Source of the DNA: a virus
Length of the DNA: 64,000 nucleotides
Virus record (IMG/VR): IMGVR_UViG_3300008110_000048
Span: 124,001 to 188,000 of that record
Reading direction: 5' to 3' (one strand)
Numbering within the stretch: position 1 is the first letter of the stretch; each line of letters starts with the position of its first letter. The position numbers and the translations under genes are program-made. Shown in pieces: positions 28,890 to 38,030 of this stretch. Under the pieces are notes generated by a model that saw only the letters and a program-made list of their open reading frames with translations, did no database searches and was not told where the DNA came from.

Positions 28890-29552
28890 TCAGGGTCTGA
28901 TAATTGTTGTGTTCAATCCCTCGGGTGTTATTCCTACCAAATTGGTTGGATCAACAAGAGTGTCATTTCTGATTGTGTACATAGGACCAAGTTCACGAGC
29001 AACATAAGTCATGGTTTCTTCGATGACAATGTCGTCCATGGAAGCGCCAGAACCTTCGTTAAGAAGTTCTACGCCGAATATTGATCTAACAGCTGCCTGA
29101 CCATACTCGTTGGCAAATGTTACGGTAATGTCAAAAGGTGGAATCTGGTCAGCGTAGAAAGGAACCTTTTTTACAACGCCAGTCTTCTGTTCGTTGACAT
29201 CAGCAATACCTCTTCTGTGACCATTGTCGCCAGGAAGTGTATTGTGGCTTCTGGTGTAGAAGTCCATTGGTCTATTTTGCGAATAGTTCTGATCTAACAT
29301 CTTATATAGAGCTGGGCGATCAAATACTGTGAAGATCAATGAACCAGCTATACCTCTTTTGCCTCTTGAGAAAGAGCGAGGATTGGGTGATCCCATGGTG
29401 TAGATTGGAGCCTTTTCTCTAGTGACGGAGAAGGTGATACCCGAAAGCGCACCTATTTCCACTCCACCAAATGTAGCTACAATGTCTGCACCTGAGAATG
29501 TGGTATAAGTATTGAGATACTTATTTACTGATGTATATTCCTCTGCGGCCAT
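28890..29552 (-). CDS. Main tail tube protein (220 aa)
   Basis: This is the shortest of three tube-fold paralogues, with the core order FSGADIVATFGG, ITFSVTREKAPIYTMG, GIAGSLIFTVFD, PPFDITVTFANEYG, IFGVELLNEG and TMTYVAREL. It follows the sheath gene by 28 bases, the usual sheath-tube order. A strong AGGAGG site, a terminator just downstream and a G/C-richer coding sequence than its neighbours point to high expression. I therefore take it as the hexameric tube subunit that polymerises along the tail and conducts DNA. It is a soluble virion component with no signal peptide or membrane segment. Confidence 0.85.
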   Translation of the reverse strand: MAAEEYTSVNKYLNTYTTFSGADIVATFGGVEIGALSGITFSVTREKAPIYTMGSPNPRSFSRGKRGIAGSLIFTVFDRPALYKMLDQNYSQNRPMDFYTRSHNTLPGDNGHRRGIADVNEQKTGVVKKVPFYADQIPPFDITVTFANEYGQAAVRSIFGVELLNEGSGASMDDIVIEETMTYVARELGPMYTIRNDTLVDPTNLVGITPEGLNTTIIRP

Positions 29553-29580
29553 TTTGTTTTACCCTCCTAATCGGTAATTA

Positions 29581-30843
29581 TTATAGATTAATGGCTACTC
29601 TGACTTCGATCTCTTTGAGTTCGAAGGCAGGTGTTAAAATGAGGTCTACAATCGCCTTGTTTTCATTTGGTATGTACGAGACTGTAAAGTCACTACCAAG
29701 CAAGGCTCCTACAATTTGCATTCCTCTCAAGCCAGAAGTGATTGCTGTCTCCATCGCATTTCTTGTTTGAATGTTTGATGGTTCGCCAACAAATCTCTGG
29801 CAGGCTTGTCTTACAACTGATGTGGCGTCGTCTACAATTCTCTTTGTTGAGAGACGGGTGTAGTCTGATGTTGCCCAACCAAATGTTAAACCTTCTCCGA
29901 ATACTGGAATCTTATTAAAGTTAATGACAACAGTATTAACACCCTTAGTAGCGAGAGCAGTCTGCTGAGTTCTAGAAGGGGCATAACGAACAGCCTCTAC
30001 ATTGTAGAGAGCCTTATTTACTAGTGAACTATATGAAGGAAGCAAGCTTAAAGCGCCAGCAACATGAGCGGCTCCGTTAGCGTAACCAAACTCTGTTGTT
30101 CCAGACTGATAGTTTACGGGCTTGATTTCCGCAGCGACTACAACCACATATGGGCCAACTTCTTTGAAGGAAGCGCTAGCATTTCTGTCGGGAAGATTTG
30201 TCAGTGCCAAATGTGTAGAAACTTGACCAGGAGTCATAGTTTCTGTTGTTGAAACGTATGGCTTGACTCCCATGATTGCGATGCAAGGGTTGATGTTTTC
30301 AGAAATATCCTTCACCTTTGCAGCTACCTGATAGGCCCAGTTGCTTGATGGGGTTGACGTATTATCTGCAACAAAGCCAATTTTTGCGTCATCGCTAGGC
30401 GTAGCTGGGCTCTGCCAATCGTCTGGGTGAGCGCCTCTTCCCCAAGGAATAATAATGTCGGGAATAGCAGCTTCTGCTGCAATAAAGGCAGCGTCGAAAA
30501 CCGAGCCACCATAACTTACGCTAGTTACAGTTCCAGTAGATACAGGGCTATCCGGATCAGTGTCCCACTTTGTATCAGAAGGAAGTGGTACAATATAAAT
30601 TCTTCCAGCTCCAGCCAAAACTAGCTCTAGATATGCACGGTGAGCGTCTGATCCATCTCCAAAAGCGGTGATTACATCAGCCTCGTTAGTTACTCTTACA
30701 ACGTCAAGATCTGCTACTGAACCAGTATTGTTAGCCGTGCTACGACGTGCTATCGCTACTATTCTAGGACCAACAGGTGTATCCTGACGCGACACACTGT
30801 AGAAGCGATCTCTAATTAATGTTTTTACTCCAGGTATAGCCAT
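29581..30843 (-). CDS. Main tail sheath protein (420 aa)
   Basis: The product has the length and order of phage sheath proteins. The N-terminus has IRDRFYSVSRQDTPVG. The middle has an alpha/beta domain (IYIVPLPSD, PDIIIPWGRG, KIGFVADN, GPYVVVVAAEIKP). The C-terminal domain has a characteristic run VVRQACQRFVGEPSNIQTRN followed by closing strands (KAIVDLILTPAFELKEIEVRVAI). It is the contractile outer tube. It lacks the N-terminal Ig-like module of the other sheath-fold gene (31821-33416). It has a GGAGG site about 12 bases before the ATG, its own candidate promoter in the 112-base upstream gap and G/C-richer codons, so it is likely the highly expressed sheath. Confidence 0.9.
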   Translation of the reverse strand: MAIPGVKTLIRDRFYSVSRQDTPVGPRIVAIARRSTANNTGSVADLDVVRVTNEADVITAFGDGSDAHRAYLELVLAGAGRIYIVPLPSDTKWDTDPDSPVSTGTVTSVSYGGSVFDAAFIAAEAAIPDIIIPWGRGAHPDDWQSPATPSDDAKIGFVADNTSTPSSNWAYQVAAKVKDISENINPCIAIMGVKPYVSTTETMTPGQVSTHLALTNLPDRNASASFKEVGPYVVVVAAEIKPVNYQSGTTEFGYANGAAHVAGALSLLPSYSSLVNKALYNVEAVRYAPSRTQQTALATKGVNTVVINFNKIPVFGEGLTFGWATSDYTRLSTKRIVDDATSVVRQACQRFVGEPSNIQTRNAMETAITSGLRGMQIVGALLGSDFTVSYIPNENKAIVDLILTPAFELKEIEVRVAINL

Positions 30844-30884
30844 ATTGGTTTCAATCCTCCAAATAATAAACTTTTTTGAATCTT

Positions 30885-30900
30885 CAGTTATAGTAACACA
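30885..30900 (-). promoter_or_regulatory. Candidate late promoter for sheath and tube genes
   Basis: The 112-base gap upstream of the main sheath gene holds TTACTAT (30896-30890), 47 bases before the start codon. The string TGAAGATTC follows a few bases downstream and recurs in the same relation at the gap before the scaffold gene. An AT-rich stretch with TTGTTTTTATAAG lies just upstream. No canonical -35/-10 pair is clear. Confidence 0.4.
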
Positions 30901-30955
30901 TAACTTATAAAAACAACTACAAAGTTAAACTGGCAGGATTTTTCTATACACCATT

Positions 30956-31819
30956 TCAGACGTTAGGAGTTGCAGTCTGGAATAGATCGATAATATTCCC
31001 AGTTGTACCCTCGTAATTAGGGGTAGCCAACTGATCTCTAAGTAACTGCTTCTCATATGCCATCCAGGTTCTAGCGTCAACTACAATCTGCTCAATTCTT
31101 CTATTAGACATTGCAAAAGTCTTTTCCGTAGTTAACATATATGTAACAGTTCTCTTATGAACGTCTTTTCCTTCACGATTAATCTCGGAATCAGACAAAC
31201 GCCTAGAATAGACCAATTCAGATGCTCCGGCGGATTTGAAAATTGATGTATATTCCAACATGAAATCTTCAAATGCCTCAATTACCTGATCACATAGAAC
31301 TGCTGCATCTAGGTCATCTCTAGTTGTTGCTCCATTGGAACCCTGAAAGGTGCCAACTTTAGACATTACAGTAAAGCCAACAATATTCTGAAAACGTTGG
31401 CCATAAATAGTCACTGTGTTAGATAGCACATTTTGTCTCATTCTTGGCTTTGGCTCTGTTGTATGAGCCTTTCTTAACTCTAAGTGATATCCTATAATTG
31501 CAGGAAACTCATCTAGGCCAACATAGGTTGAAGACGGGGCAGAAGAGAGATCTCCAGAAGTAACGTCGGTTCCACCATTATCTTTATAAGTTACAGAAGT
31601 TTCTCTATTTACACTTAGTGGCAATATTGGTATTGCTGGATAGCTTTCTTCCCAAAGTTTTTTAACTAAACCAATGAAATCTAGATAGCTTAGATTGCCA
31701 GAATATACTTCCTCTACACCATCTTGATCTAATCTTCTATATCCAGGGGCTTGAAGCTGAGGATAACCGTATCTAAGGTTTTCTGAAAAACTAGGAAAAT
31801 CTCTATTAATGTATGCCAT
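30956..31819 (-). CDS. Probable tail completion/terminator protein (287 aa)
   Basis: The N-terminus has RRLDQDGVEEVYSG, and the middle gives an EFPAIIGYHLELRKA strand and TIYGQRFQNIVGFTV. A helical part then reads DQVIEAFEDFMLEYTSIF, followed by ELVYSRRLSDSEINREGKD and the strand VTYMLTTEKTF. This arrangement resembles small tail-end proteins that cap the tube and sheath before head joining. It sits between the two sheath-fold genes, two bases before the upstream stop, close to the head-tail connectors. I see no enzymatic motif. The assignment is from architecture and position. Confidence 0.5.
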   Translation of the reverse strand: MAYINRDFPSFSENLRYGYPQLQAPGYRRLDQDGVEEVYSGNLSYLDFIGLVKKLWEESYPAIPILPLSVNRETSVTYKDNGGTDVTSGDLSSAPSSTYVGLDEFPAIIGYHLELRKAHTTEPKPRMRQNVLSNTVTIYGQRFQNIVGFTVMSKVGTFQGSNGATTRDDLDAAVLCDQVIEAFEDFMLEYTSIFKSAGASELVYSRRLSDSEINREGKDVHKRTVTYMLTTEKTFAMSNRRIEQIVVDARTWMAYEKQLLRDQLATPNYEGTTGNIIDLFQTATPNV

Positions 31820-31820
31820 A

Positions 31821-33416
31821 TCAAGCTCCTGGACCAGCTGCTAAAGAAAAGTTAATCTTTTTAATAGCAAAATATGATATTAATTCAATATCAAAAATTA
31901 ATTTTTCCTTTGTTGTATCAGAAAATCTTGCATTAAAAGAATAATCTAGTATAGCTTTATTAGTTTTTAAATATTGTAAATATTTTTTAGTATCATCTAT
32001 AATACTGTCAAATGCTAGCAAATCATGACCAGAAGCTGCTATTCCCTTAATTTCGCTAACAACTGCAGCAACTAGTCTCATTTGAAAGAGCTTGCTAAAC
32101 ACAGATTCCTCATGGGCCATAGTGTACTCATTGGTAACATATATCTCAAAAGGAACAGCTCTTCTGGTTTTTCTTCCCCTATAGACAGTGTTCACTCCTA
32201 TAGCTTCTAATCTCTCATAATCTGAATATGTTAAATCTGTCCCAAATAAAGATAGCGCTCCTGGCACTCTAGTACGAATAATTGCCTTAGCTTGCTGATT
32301 CGCTGCGATCATGCCAGCGTATGCTGCTGCGGCACTGGAGGTATAGCTAATTTTAATTTGTGGATGCTGGAAAACTAATTCGCCATAAATCGGAACCACG
32401 TATCTACCTTTATCAGACGCTATTTGGCCATCTAGATAAGTAGTGAATTTATTAGTAAATAATGGATTAGCTTCCAAAATAGATATGTCCGAAGACTTTA
32501 CTCCATCAGATCTTGAACCAATAACTCCCATCTGAATAAAGCCAGTAGAATTATGAAAAGAAGAACAGTAATTAGCCAATTGAGTAACAAAATCTACTCC
32601 ACCAGTATTCATAATACTAGCTTCTAATGGAACTACAATATCAACAAAATCTAAATCAATTATATCTGCGTATGCTTGCTCTAGGCGGTCATAGTATCTT
32701 TCGTAGAAAGTGCTTTGAGTACCTGGCGTAGCGTCGTTAATAGAGAATACTGTTGTGGATAAGTTTCTTTGAGCGTAGCTATCCACATATTCCGACATTG
32801 GAGCGACAGCGCAAATCATAATATCTCTAGCCCCACATGAATAGGCGTCTAAGACTCCTCTCAAAAGAGGGCTATTTGTATTGGCGCCCATCAAATCAAC
32901 TGCATGTTGAATCGAATTAATTCTAATAGGATAGTTTAATCTCATGCCGTCAGCGTGACCAAGCAATAATATTGTGCTTGTGTTTCTTCTATCTAACTGC
33001 TGATAGGTTGGCTTATAGTTGACGACAGATGATTTTGGTGAAGTTATTGTTACCGAAGAAACAGATGTTACAGAATTTTTTACCTGAAAAGTCGCTGTAG
33101 CGTTTATGTTTTGCGCAGTACTGCTTGTTCTGGCTATTATTGTATAAACATATTCATATAAATTTTCTGGAACTTTATATGTAAAGGTATACTCGCCAAC
33201 TGCTGATCTGACTATTGAATTATCATTTTCATTTCCATTATCTAGAAGAAGGGAGAATGGACCATCAATTACGGGGCCAGAACCAGTGTCGCCTCTTAAT
33301 ACATAAACTACAACATCTACTGGAGTAGAAAGATTTGCTGGATCATAGATAGATCCATCATAGTCTGTAAAAATAAATTTAAATTGTGCCGTCTGACCTT
33401 TTGATAAAACTATCAT
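31821..33416 (-). CDS. Second tail sheath-fold protein with N-terminal Ig-like domain (531 aa)
   Basis: Residues 1-115 form a beta-sandwich-like module (GQTAQFKFIFTDYDG, GEYTFTYKVPENLYEYVYTI). Residues about 140-531 follow the sheath pattern: TSTILLLGHADG, ARDIMICAVAP, DIVVPLEASIM, TGFIQMGVIGSR, RYVVPIYGELVF, SAAAAYAGMIAA and C-terminal strands (KLIFDIELISYFAIKKINF). It is longer and more A/T-rich than the main sheath gene and sits beside the connector genes rather than the tube gene. A sheath-fold ring at the neck or a minor sheath form is more likely than the bulk sheath. It starts two bases after the stop of the head-closure-like gene. Confidence 0.8.
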   Translation of the reverse strand: MIVLSKGQTAQFKFIFTDYDGSIYDPANLSTPVDVVVYVLRGDTGSGPVIDGPFSLLLDNGNENDNSIVRSAVGEYTFTYKVPENLYEYVYTIIARTSSTAQNINATATFQVKNSVTSVSSVTITSPKSSVVNYKPTYQQLDRRNTSTILLLGHADGMRLNYPIRINSIQHAVDLMGANTNSPLLRGVLDAYSCGARDIMICAVAPMSEYVDSYAQRNLSTTVFSINDATPGTQSTFYERYYDRLEQAYADIIDLDFVDIVVPLEASIMNTGGVDFVTQLANYCSSFHNSTGFIQMGVIGSRSDGVKSSDISILEANPLFTNKFTTYLDGQIASDKGRYVVPIYGELVFQHPQIKISYTSSAAAAYAGMIAANQQAKAIIRTRVPGALSLFGTDLTYSDYERLEAIGVNTVYRGRKTRRAVPFEIYVTNEYTMAHEESVFSKLFQMRLVAAVVSEIKGIAASGHDLLAFDSIIDDTKKYLQYLKTNKAILDYSFNARFSDTTKEKLIFDIELISYFAIKKINFSLAAGPGA

Positions 33417-33417
33417 T

Positions 33418-33789
33418 TTACTTCTCTCTTGTAGCGCCCACGACCCAATAGTCTATCTTACCCATGCGTCCCCTCATTGCAGTAACAGCGTCTACTGTAA
33501 ACATGGTGTAATTTTTATTTACTTTTAAAGAAAAATTTTCGTATATTCTGTCGCCCTCTTTTGGGTTAATGTGGTCTTCAAAATAATAGACTGCATCGTA
33601 TTTTGTAAACAAACCATCTTGGGCCTCTGTAGTGGATAGCGAATTGCTTACTCCAGATTGACCAACTTGTCGAGTTGTAACTCTTTCGAATTTGCTTGAA
33701 TGATTACCATTTGATAATATTCTTTGTATATAAACATCATGGCCCCATTCTCGAAGAACTTTTTTAAAACTTCTTTTTATATCAATCAT
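33418..33789 (-). CDS. Probable head-closure (stopper) connector protein (123 aa)
   Basis: I choose the ATG at 33789 (MIDIKRSF), which overlaps the end of the adaptor gene by eight bases and has AAGAAG just upstream. A longer frame from 33822 would overlap more and lacks a site. The product is a small, mostly beta protein with GDRIYENFSLKVNKNYTMFTVDAV, typical of SPP1 gp16-like stopper folds (an EGDR turn followed by strands). Its position between an adaptor-like gene and sheath/tail-completion genes is the classical place for the head-closure ring. Confidence 0.55.
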   Translation of the reverse strand: MIDIKRSFKKVLREWGHDVYIQRILSNGNHSSKFERVTTRQVGQSGVSNSLSTTEAQDGLFTKYDAVYYFEDHINPKEGDRIYENFSLKVNKNYTMFTVDAVTAMRGRMGKIDYWVVGATREK

Positions 33790-34684
33790 ACTTCTTGAAA
33801 CCTCTTCTTGGCATGGGGTCATCTTGAGGTGGGACGCTTCTTCCTGGGCCGTACAATTCTCTATCCGACAAGTAAACTATTTTGCCAGTTTCCACTTCTG
33901 GAATCTTGCCCGAAGTCACTGGGAGCCCTCCGCTGGGCAGATTCTTCATTTGGAATCCCTTTGGGCCCACTTTTCCAGCTAATATTTCCTTTCTTAAAGA
34001 AGCAGCTATTTGACACCATGTCGTTGCGTTATCTCTGGTTACCTTGGCTCTTGGCACTGATCTATTAGTTAGCGAAAAATCACCCAAACGAACAGAAACC
34101 TCATCATCTCCACCAAATCCATAAGTCCTACTAAGCTCACATGCTGCTGATGCCTTAATGTATTCCAATACAGTAAAAGATAAACCAGAGCCATCCTCTT
34201 CGTCCAGGAGATTATATAAAGCCTTAACTTCATTAGAGTAATTATGCACTATTTCGCCTATCTCCAATAACGAAGCGTCTGGGAAATACGGAATTAACTC
34301 TTCCGGATCTAAGTATAGCGGAGTAACATCTGGTGCAAAAATAATTGTTTCATCAGATTTGAGGGTTATTGTTGGCTGATATTCTGTGACTGTTGAGCTA
34401 ACATACAATTTTTGCTCAACAACAACCGAGTTGCCACTACTTAAAGTTCCGGTAAATTTAACAGAATACGTATCTGCAGAAGATGCCGTAAAATCATATA
34501 TATAAACAGAAGAAGAACTAGCAGTAGCATTACCAGATTCAACTATGCTGCCTGCTGAATTTTTTATAACAACAGTTACAGGTGGAACTGGAGATAGGTC
34601 AACTTCATTACCTGAAGTGTCTATATCTTTAAACTTAACCGTTATTCTGACTGTATCATTTATTACAATTCTGTCTGTAGACAT
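33782..34684 (-). CDS. Probable head-tail adaptor with N-terminal Ig-like domain (300 aa)
   Basis: Residues 1-95 are a beta-sandwich-like module (VRITVKFKDIDTSG, DTYSVKFTG, VVVEQKLYV) that resembles the N-terminus of the second sheath protein. Residues about 125-215 are helical: LDPEELIPYFPDASLLEIGEI, then a helix with NEVKALYNLLDEEDG, then AASACELSRTYGFGG. This recalls gp6/gp15-type adaptors that sit under the portal. The C-terminus is Pro/Gly/Arg-rich and probably flexible. It is followed by the stopper-like gene. A candidate TTACTAT element lies 34 bases upstream of the ATG. Confidence 0.55.
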   Translation of the reverse strand: MSTDRIVINDTVRITVKFKDIDTSGNEVDLSPVPPVTVVIKNSAGSIVESGNATASSSSVYIYDFTASSADTYSVKFTGTLSSGNSVVVEQKLYVSSTVTEYQPTITLKSDETIIFAPDVTPLYLDPEELIPYFPDASLLEIGEIVHNYSNEVKALYNLLDEEDGSGLSFTVLEYIKASAACELSRTYGFGGDDEVSVRLGDFSLTNRSVPRAKVTRDNATTWCQIAASLRKEILAGKVGPKGFQMKNLPSGGLPVTSGKIPEVETGKIVYLSDRELYGPGRSVPPQDDPMPRRGFKKYD

Positions 34685-34700
34685 AAAACCCCTTATTTAT

Positions 34701-35153
34701 TTATACGTTAGATATAATAGTAACGTCTATTGTTCCAGCAGAATTTTTATCAAAAACTATAGTATCTGCAGTTGCAAATGCATAGGATTCATTTTTATCT
34801 ACGGATATAGCTACATAACCAGAACTATCTGGATTAATTCCTTGCGAACCAGATATTGCATATGCGTCTGCGTTAATTTTATCAAATTCTATTGATCCGT
34901 ATCCATTAAATGCAGAAAAATCTATTGATGAAGAAGTTTCTGAATTTTCTATAACACCCGTTGGTATTATTACCGAAGGAGAAGGAACAAAAACTAATGT
35001 ACTTGTTATAGAAGGTGGCTTTAATACAATTACTTTTAATAAATTTAAATTACCAAATGTAGGAGTTAGACCAAAGGCCTGCGGAGATACTACATATAAT
35101 CCATTATACTGATAATGTTCTTGATTATATGTTATATCACCATCATATTTCAT
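34701..35153 (-). CDS. Hypothetical beta-rich structural protein (150 aa)
   Basis: I do not recognise a family. The protein is rich in Ser, Ile, Val, Tyr and Asn with alternating hydrophobic residues (TSTLVFVPSPSVII, GYVAISVDKNESYAF), consistent with an all-beta appendage or decoration protein. It lies between the long fibre-like gene and the connector genes, with 16-base gaps on both sides. It may be a fibre-tip or attachment partner. Confidence 0.7.
   Translation of the reverse strand: MKYDGDITYNQEHYQYNGLYVVSPQAFGLTPTFGNLNLLKVIVLKPPSITSTLVFVPSPSVIIPTGVIENSETSSSIDFSAFNGYGSIEFDKINADAYAISGSQGINPDSSGYVAISVDKNESYAFATADTIVFDKNSAGTIDVTIISNV
34714..34726 (-). promoter_or_regulatory. Candidate promoter element before the connector genes
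   Basis: TTACTATTATATC on the minus strand lies at the very end of the preceding gene, 34 bases upstream of the adaptor start. It matches the element at other late-gene starts in seven bases. It overlaps coding sequence, so conservation there could be coincidental. Confidence 0.3.
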
Positions 35154-35169
35154 TCATATTCCTTTAACG

Positions 35170-37269
35170 TCAGAATGTCCCACCATCTATTGTGATTCCA
35201 TCAATTGATCCACCTGTAATTGAAACGTTGTTTGAGTTTTGTGTAGCAATTGTCCCTAATCCTAGAGTTGTTCTTGCAGCAGATGCGTCTGCATCATCGA
35301 CTAGTGATCTACCAAATGAAGTAAATGTAGCAAGTGCGGCTGTACCAGAACCAGTAAAGTATGGAAGTCTATCTGCTGCTGATGTTAGTCCAGCTATGGC
35401 AGCCAGTTCGGCGTCATATGCCTGAACGTTTGTTCCAATAGCAAGACCTAATGCAGTTCTTGCATCTGATGCATTAGTTGAGCCAGTTCCACCATTGGCT
35501 ATCGCTATAGTTGTACCATTCCATGTGCCTGTCGTAATTGTCCCTAAGGTAGTAATACTCGACTGTCCGGCATAAGTTGAAGCAATATCTATTGCGTCTG
35601 AAGTTACAGATATTCTGTCAGAAGTTCCACCAACAGCAATGACGCCATTGCTAAAAGTTAAACCATTTCCAGCTATTGTGCTATTTACCTGTAATTCATC
35701 TGACGTAATTAATAAGCCACTGTTTGTAGCTAAATTGATATTAAAAGTAGAACCATCTAATACTAATCCGGTTCCAGCAAGATATGTTCCTGCACCAGAG
35801 AATTGAATCCAGTTAACTGCGTCTGTTCCAACTGTATTAACTTCGTCTGCAGTTACCCAGCCAGTATTGGCATAATTGTCTCCACTATCAACGAATACGA
35901 AGTCGCCACCAGCAATTTCTGCTGCTGTATCAAAGTCAGTAGCTCTTGTTAGTACTGTGCCACCAGTAGCCCATCTATAAATACCGTTGTGTGCTGCGGT
36001 TGCCTGATTCTTAACTAGAATTCTGTCACCATTTTGGAGATTGTAATTATCTAATGCTGTTAAAGCAGTTCCTAAAGTAAGGGTAGCTCCAACGCCATCT
36101 GTTCCATTATCATATGTAACAGTTCCGCCAGTTATGCTGGCCAAAGTAGCTCCAGTAGCAGCCTTAACAGTAGCGTGAATATGTAAACCTTGGGTTGCAG
36201 AATCAACATAAGCTTTAGTGGCGGCATCTTGGGGATTTTCTGGATTTGCAAGATTTTCTATTCTTGCACTATTAACAGAAACGTGACCTGTTCCATTTGG
36301 GTCCAATGAAATTCCACCATTAGTATCAGTTGCGGAAATTGTATTCCCATCAATGCGAATATTGTCAATATCTACCTGCTGCAGGCCAGCAAGCGTATTG
36401 CTGGTTGAACCTAAGGATACGGATGTTGATCCAATTGTTATAGATGAATTAACTAACTGAGAATTACTTACTCCGCTAGGCTTAATACTTACGGCGCCAG
36501 AACTAACAGAAAAGCTATCGGAACTAAAAGATGCGATTCCCTTATTTGATGTCGTTGCATCTTCTCCAGATATTGTAATAGTGTTATTTGTTACAGCTGT
36601 ATCAATTCCTTCTCCGCCACTAAAAGTCAATGTATCAGTTGCTAAAGCTACTGAATCTGCTGTTCCAGAATCTGCGCCGACAGTTAATGATGTAGAGATT
36701 GACTCATAGCTAGCTGCTGTTAATCTACCCTGTGCGTCGACTGTGAATGTTGGAATTTGAGTTGCAGAACCATATGCTCCTGCTGTTACAGTCGTATTAT
36801 CTAGATTTATGGTTACAGTGTTTGTTGATGAAGCGACCGAAGAAAGGCCTGTTCCACCTGCAATTGTTACAGTTTCATTATCATCAATTGTTTGGCTAGT
36901 TCCAGAATCTCCAGCCAGAGTAAAAGTATATGATGCAGCTGTTATTGCCGAATCTACATAAGCTGTTGTAGCAACTGCCGTGCTATTGTCTCCTGCTGAT
37001 TTAGTTGTAGCGCTTGCAGATGAACCAAGTGCAACTGTGCCAGAAAATGTTTTATTTCCAGTAATAGTTTGAGTTCCGGCAAGTCCGACAAATGCGCCTT
37101 TGCCACCGATTGCTTCAACTGTAGTGGCGCTTCCGCCTGCGCCCCCAACGCCTTTACCGTAATAAAGAACATCATCAACTTCATTAAAAGCTAGTTCTGC
37201 GTTCTCCAAACTACTCGGTGCACCAGATGCTCCGGAAGCCCTTCTTTTGATTCTAATTGTATTAGCCAT
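35170..37269 (-). CDS. Long tail-fibre-like protein (699 aa)
   Basis: The protein is low in charge and rich in Thr, Ser, Gly and Ala. It begins with [17 protein letters not shown] and [17 protein letters not shown], a start typical of fibre proteins of aquatic phages. Repeated fibre elements follow: [51 protein letters not shown] and [10 protein letters not shown]. These are the collar/shaft repeats found in lambda Stf-like fibres. The C-terminus ends GITIDGGTF, echoing the LVDGGNF end of the neighbouring small protein. It is probably a trimeric fibre or whisker projecting from the neck or baseplate. Confidence 0.75.
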   Translation of the reverse strand: MANTIRIKRRASGASGAPSSLENAELAFNEVDDVLYYGKGVGGAGGSATTVEAIGGKGAFVGLAGTQTITGNKTFSGTVALGSSASATTKSAGDNSTAVATTAYVDSAITAASYTFTLAGDSGTSQTIDDNETVTIAGGTGLSSVASSTNTVTINLDNTTVTAGAYGSATQIPTFTVDAQGRLTAASYESISTSLTVGADSGTADSVALATDTLTFSGGEGIDTAVTNNTITISGEDATTSNKGIASFSSDSFSVSSGAVSIKPSGVSNSQLVNSSITIGSTSVSLGSTSNTLAGLQQVDIDNIRIDGNTISATDTNGGISLDPNGTGHVSVNSARIENLANPENPQDAATKAYVDSATQGLHIHATVKAATGATLASITGGTVTYDNGTDGVGATLTLGTALTALDNYNLQNGDRILVKNQATAAHNGIYRWATGGTVLTRATDFDTAAEIAGGDFVFVDSGDNYANTGWVTADEVNTVGTDAVNWIQFSGAGTYLAGTGLVLDGSTFNINLATNSGLLITSDELQVNSTIAGNGLTFSNGVIAVGGTSDRISVTSDAIDIASTYAGQSSITTLGTITTGTWNGTTIAIANGGTGSTNASDARTALGLAIGTNVQAYDAELAAIAGLTSAADRLPYFTGSGTAALATFTSFGRSLVDDADASAARTTLGLGTIATQNSNNVSITGGSIDGITIDGGTF

Positions 37270-37271
37270 TG

Positions 37272-37610
37272 TTAAAAGTTTCCTCCATCAACAAGATTTT
37301 CTTCATCATAATTTACCCAAGCTGAGCCGTTATAACGCAGAACATCACCTGGATTTGCTGATGTTATAGTAACATCAGTTAAACCATTTAAAACCGATTG
37401 GGCAGCTATAGCTGATTCTGCTGAAATTATTCTATCTTTAACCGTTAAATGCACTCCTGCCGGACTTAAGCCTAGGACAGTTTCTATTGCTTCGACCGCA
37501 TCATTTAAATCCGTATGCTGCTGGTGGTGTGGTACTGTAACAGAATTTAACTTATCTGTAGCAGTGGGGTTTACAAAGTTATCTAATGTTCCGGGATATG
37601 AAGTAGCCAT
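37272..37610 (-). CDS. Small fibre-associated structural protein (112 aa)
   Basis: The sequence begins [14 protein letters not shown], then [20 protein letters not shown], a start seen in many phage fibre and fibre-adaptor proteins. A short stretch like a fibre repeat follows ([17 protein letters not shown]). It ends in VDGGNF, similar to the end of the adjacent long fibre. The gene lies two bases upstream of the fibre gene, so the two are very likely co-translated and may form one appendage. Confidence 0.65.
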   Translation of the reverse strand: MATSYPGTLDNFVNPTATDKLNSVTVPHHQQHTDLNDAVEAIETVLGLSPAGVHLTVKDRIISAESAIAAQSVLNGLTDVTITSANPGDVLRYNGSAWVNYDEENLVDGGNF

Positions 37611-37619
37611 AAATATCCT

Positions 37620-38030
37620 TTATAGTCCAAATATTTTATAAATATCATTACTCCAATTTATTGTAATTGAAATAATATCTGTAGTAGCGGTTACTGGTAA
37701 GCCAGTTGCCGTATCGATGTATGCAATTAGTCTAGAAGTAGAAGCGGTACCAGTATCTCTATATATAACCAAATAAGAAAAACCAGAATTGCCGTAATCT
37801 TCTATTGTTATGTTTTCTGCATCGAATATACCAAGGGAGGTAGATTTGCCAGTCAAAACATTTGAATACGCTGCAATGGCAGCACCTGATATGTCTGATA
37901 AAAATTCATGGGTGTTTAAGTTTACAGAATAAGTGCTCTTAACTAAAGCTACCTTAATATTATTATCAGTTAGATCTAAAAGACCTTCTAATAACGCCTC
38001 TTTAGCTTTAGCGTAAAGTGCGTTAGCCAT
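37620..38030 (-). CDS. Phage virion protein of the MANALY... type (136 aa)
   Basis: I take the ATG at 38030, which shares one base with the previous stop (TGATG). The product begins MANALYAKAKEALLEGLLDL and continues IKVALVKSTYSVNL, then HEFLSDI, LVIYRDTG and LIAYIDTATGLPV. This pattern occurs in a widespread family of small phage structural proteins encoded near tail-fibre genes, but I know of no firm biochemical role. The fold is probably a compact beta domain. Confidence 0.7.
   Translation of the reverse strand: MANALYAKAKEALLEGLLDLTDNNIKVALVKSTYSVNLNTHEFLSDISGAAIAAYSNVLTGKSTSLGIFDAENITIEDYGNSGFSYLVIYRDTGTASTSRLIAYIDTATGLPVTATTDIISITINWSNDIYKIFGL

Noticed and set aside
34690-34715. T4-type late promoter (TATAAATA) before the adaptor gene
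   Set aside because: GTATAAATAAATAAGG fits AT-rich sequence leading into the ribosome-binding site; it is not repeated at other late genes, unlike TTACTAT.
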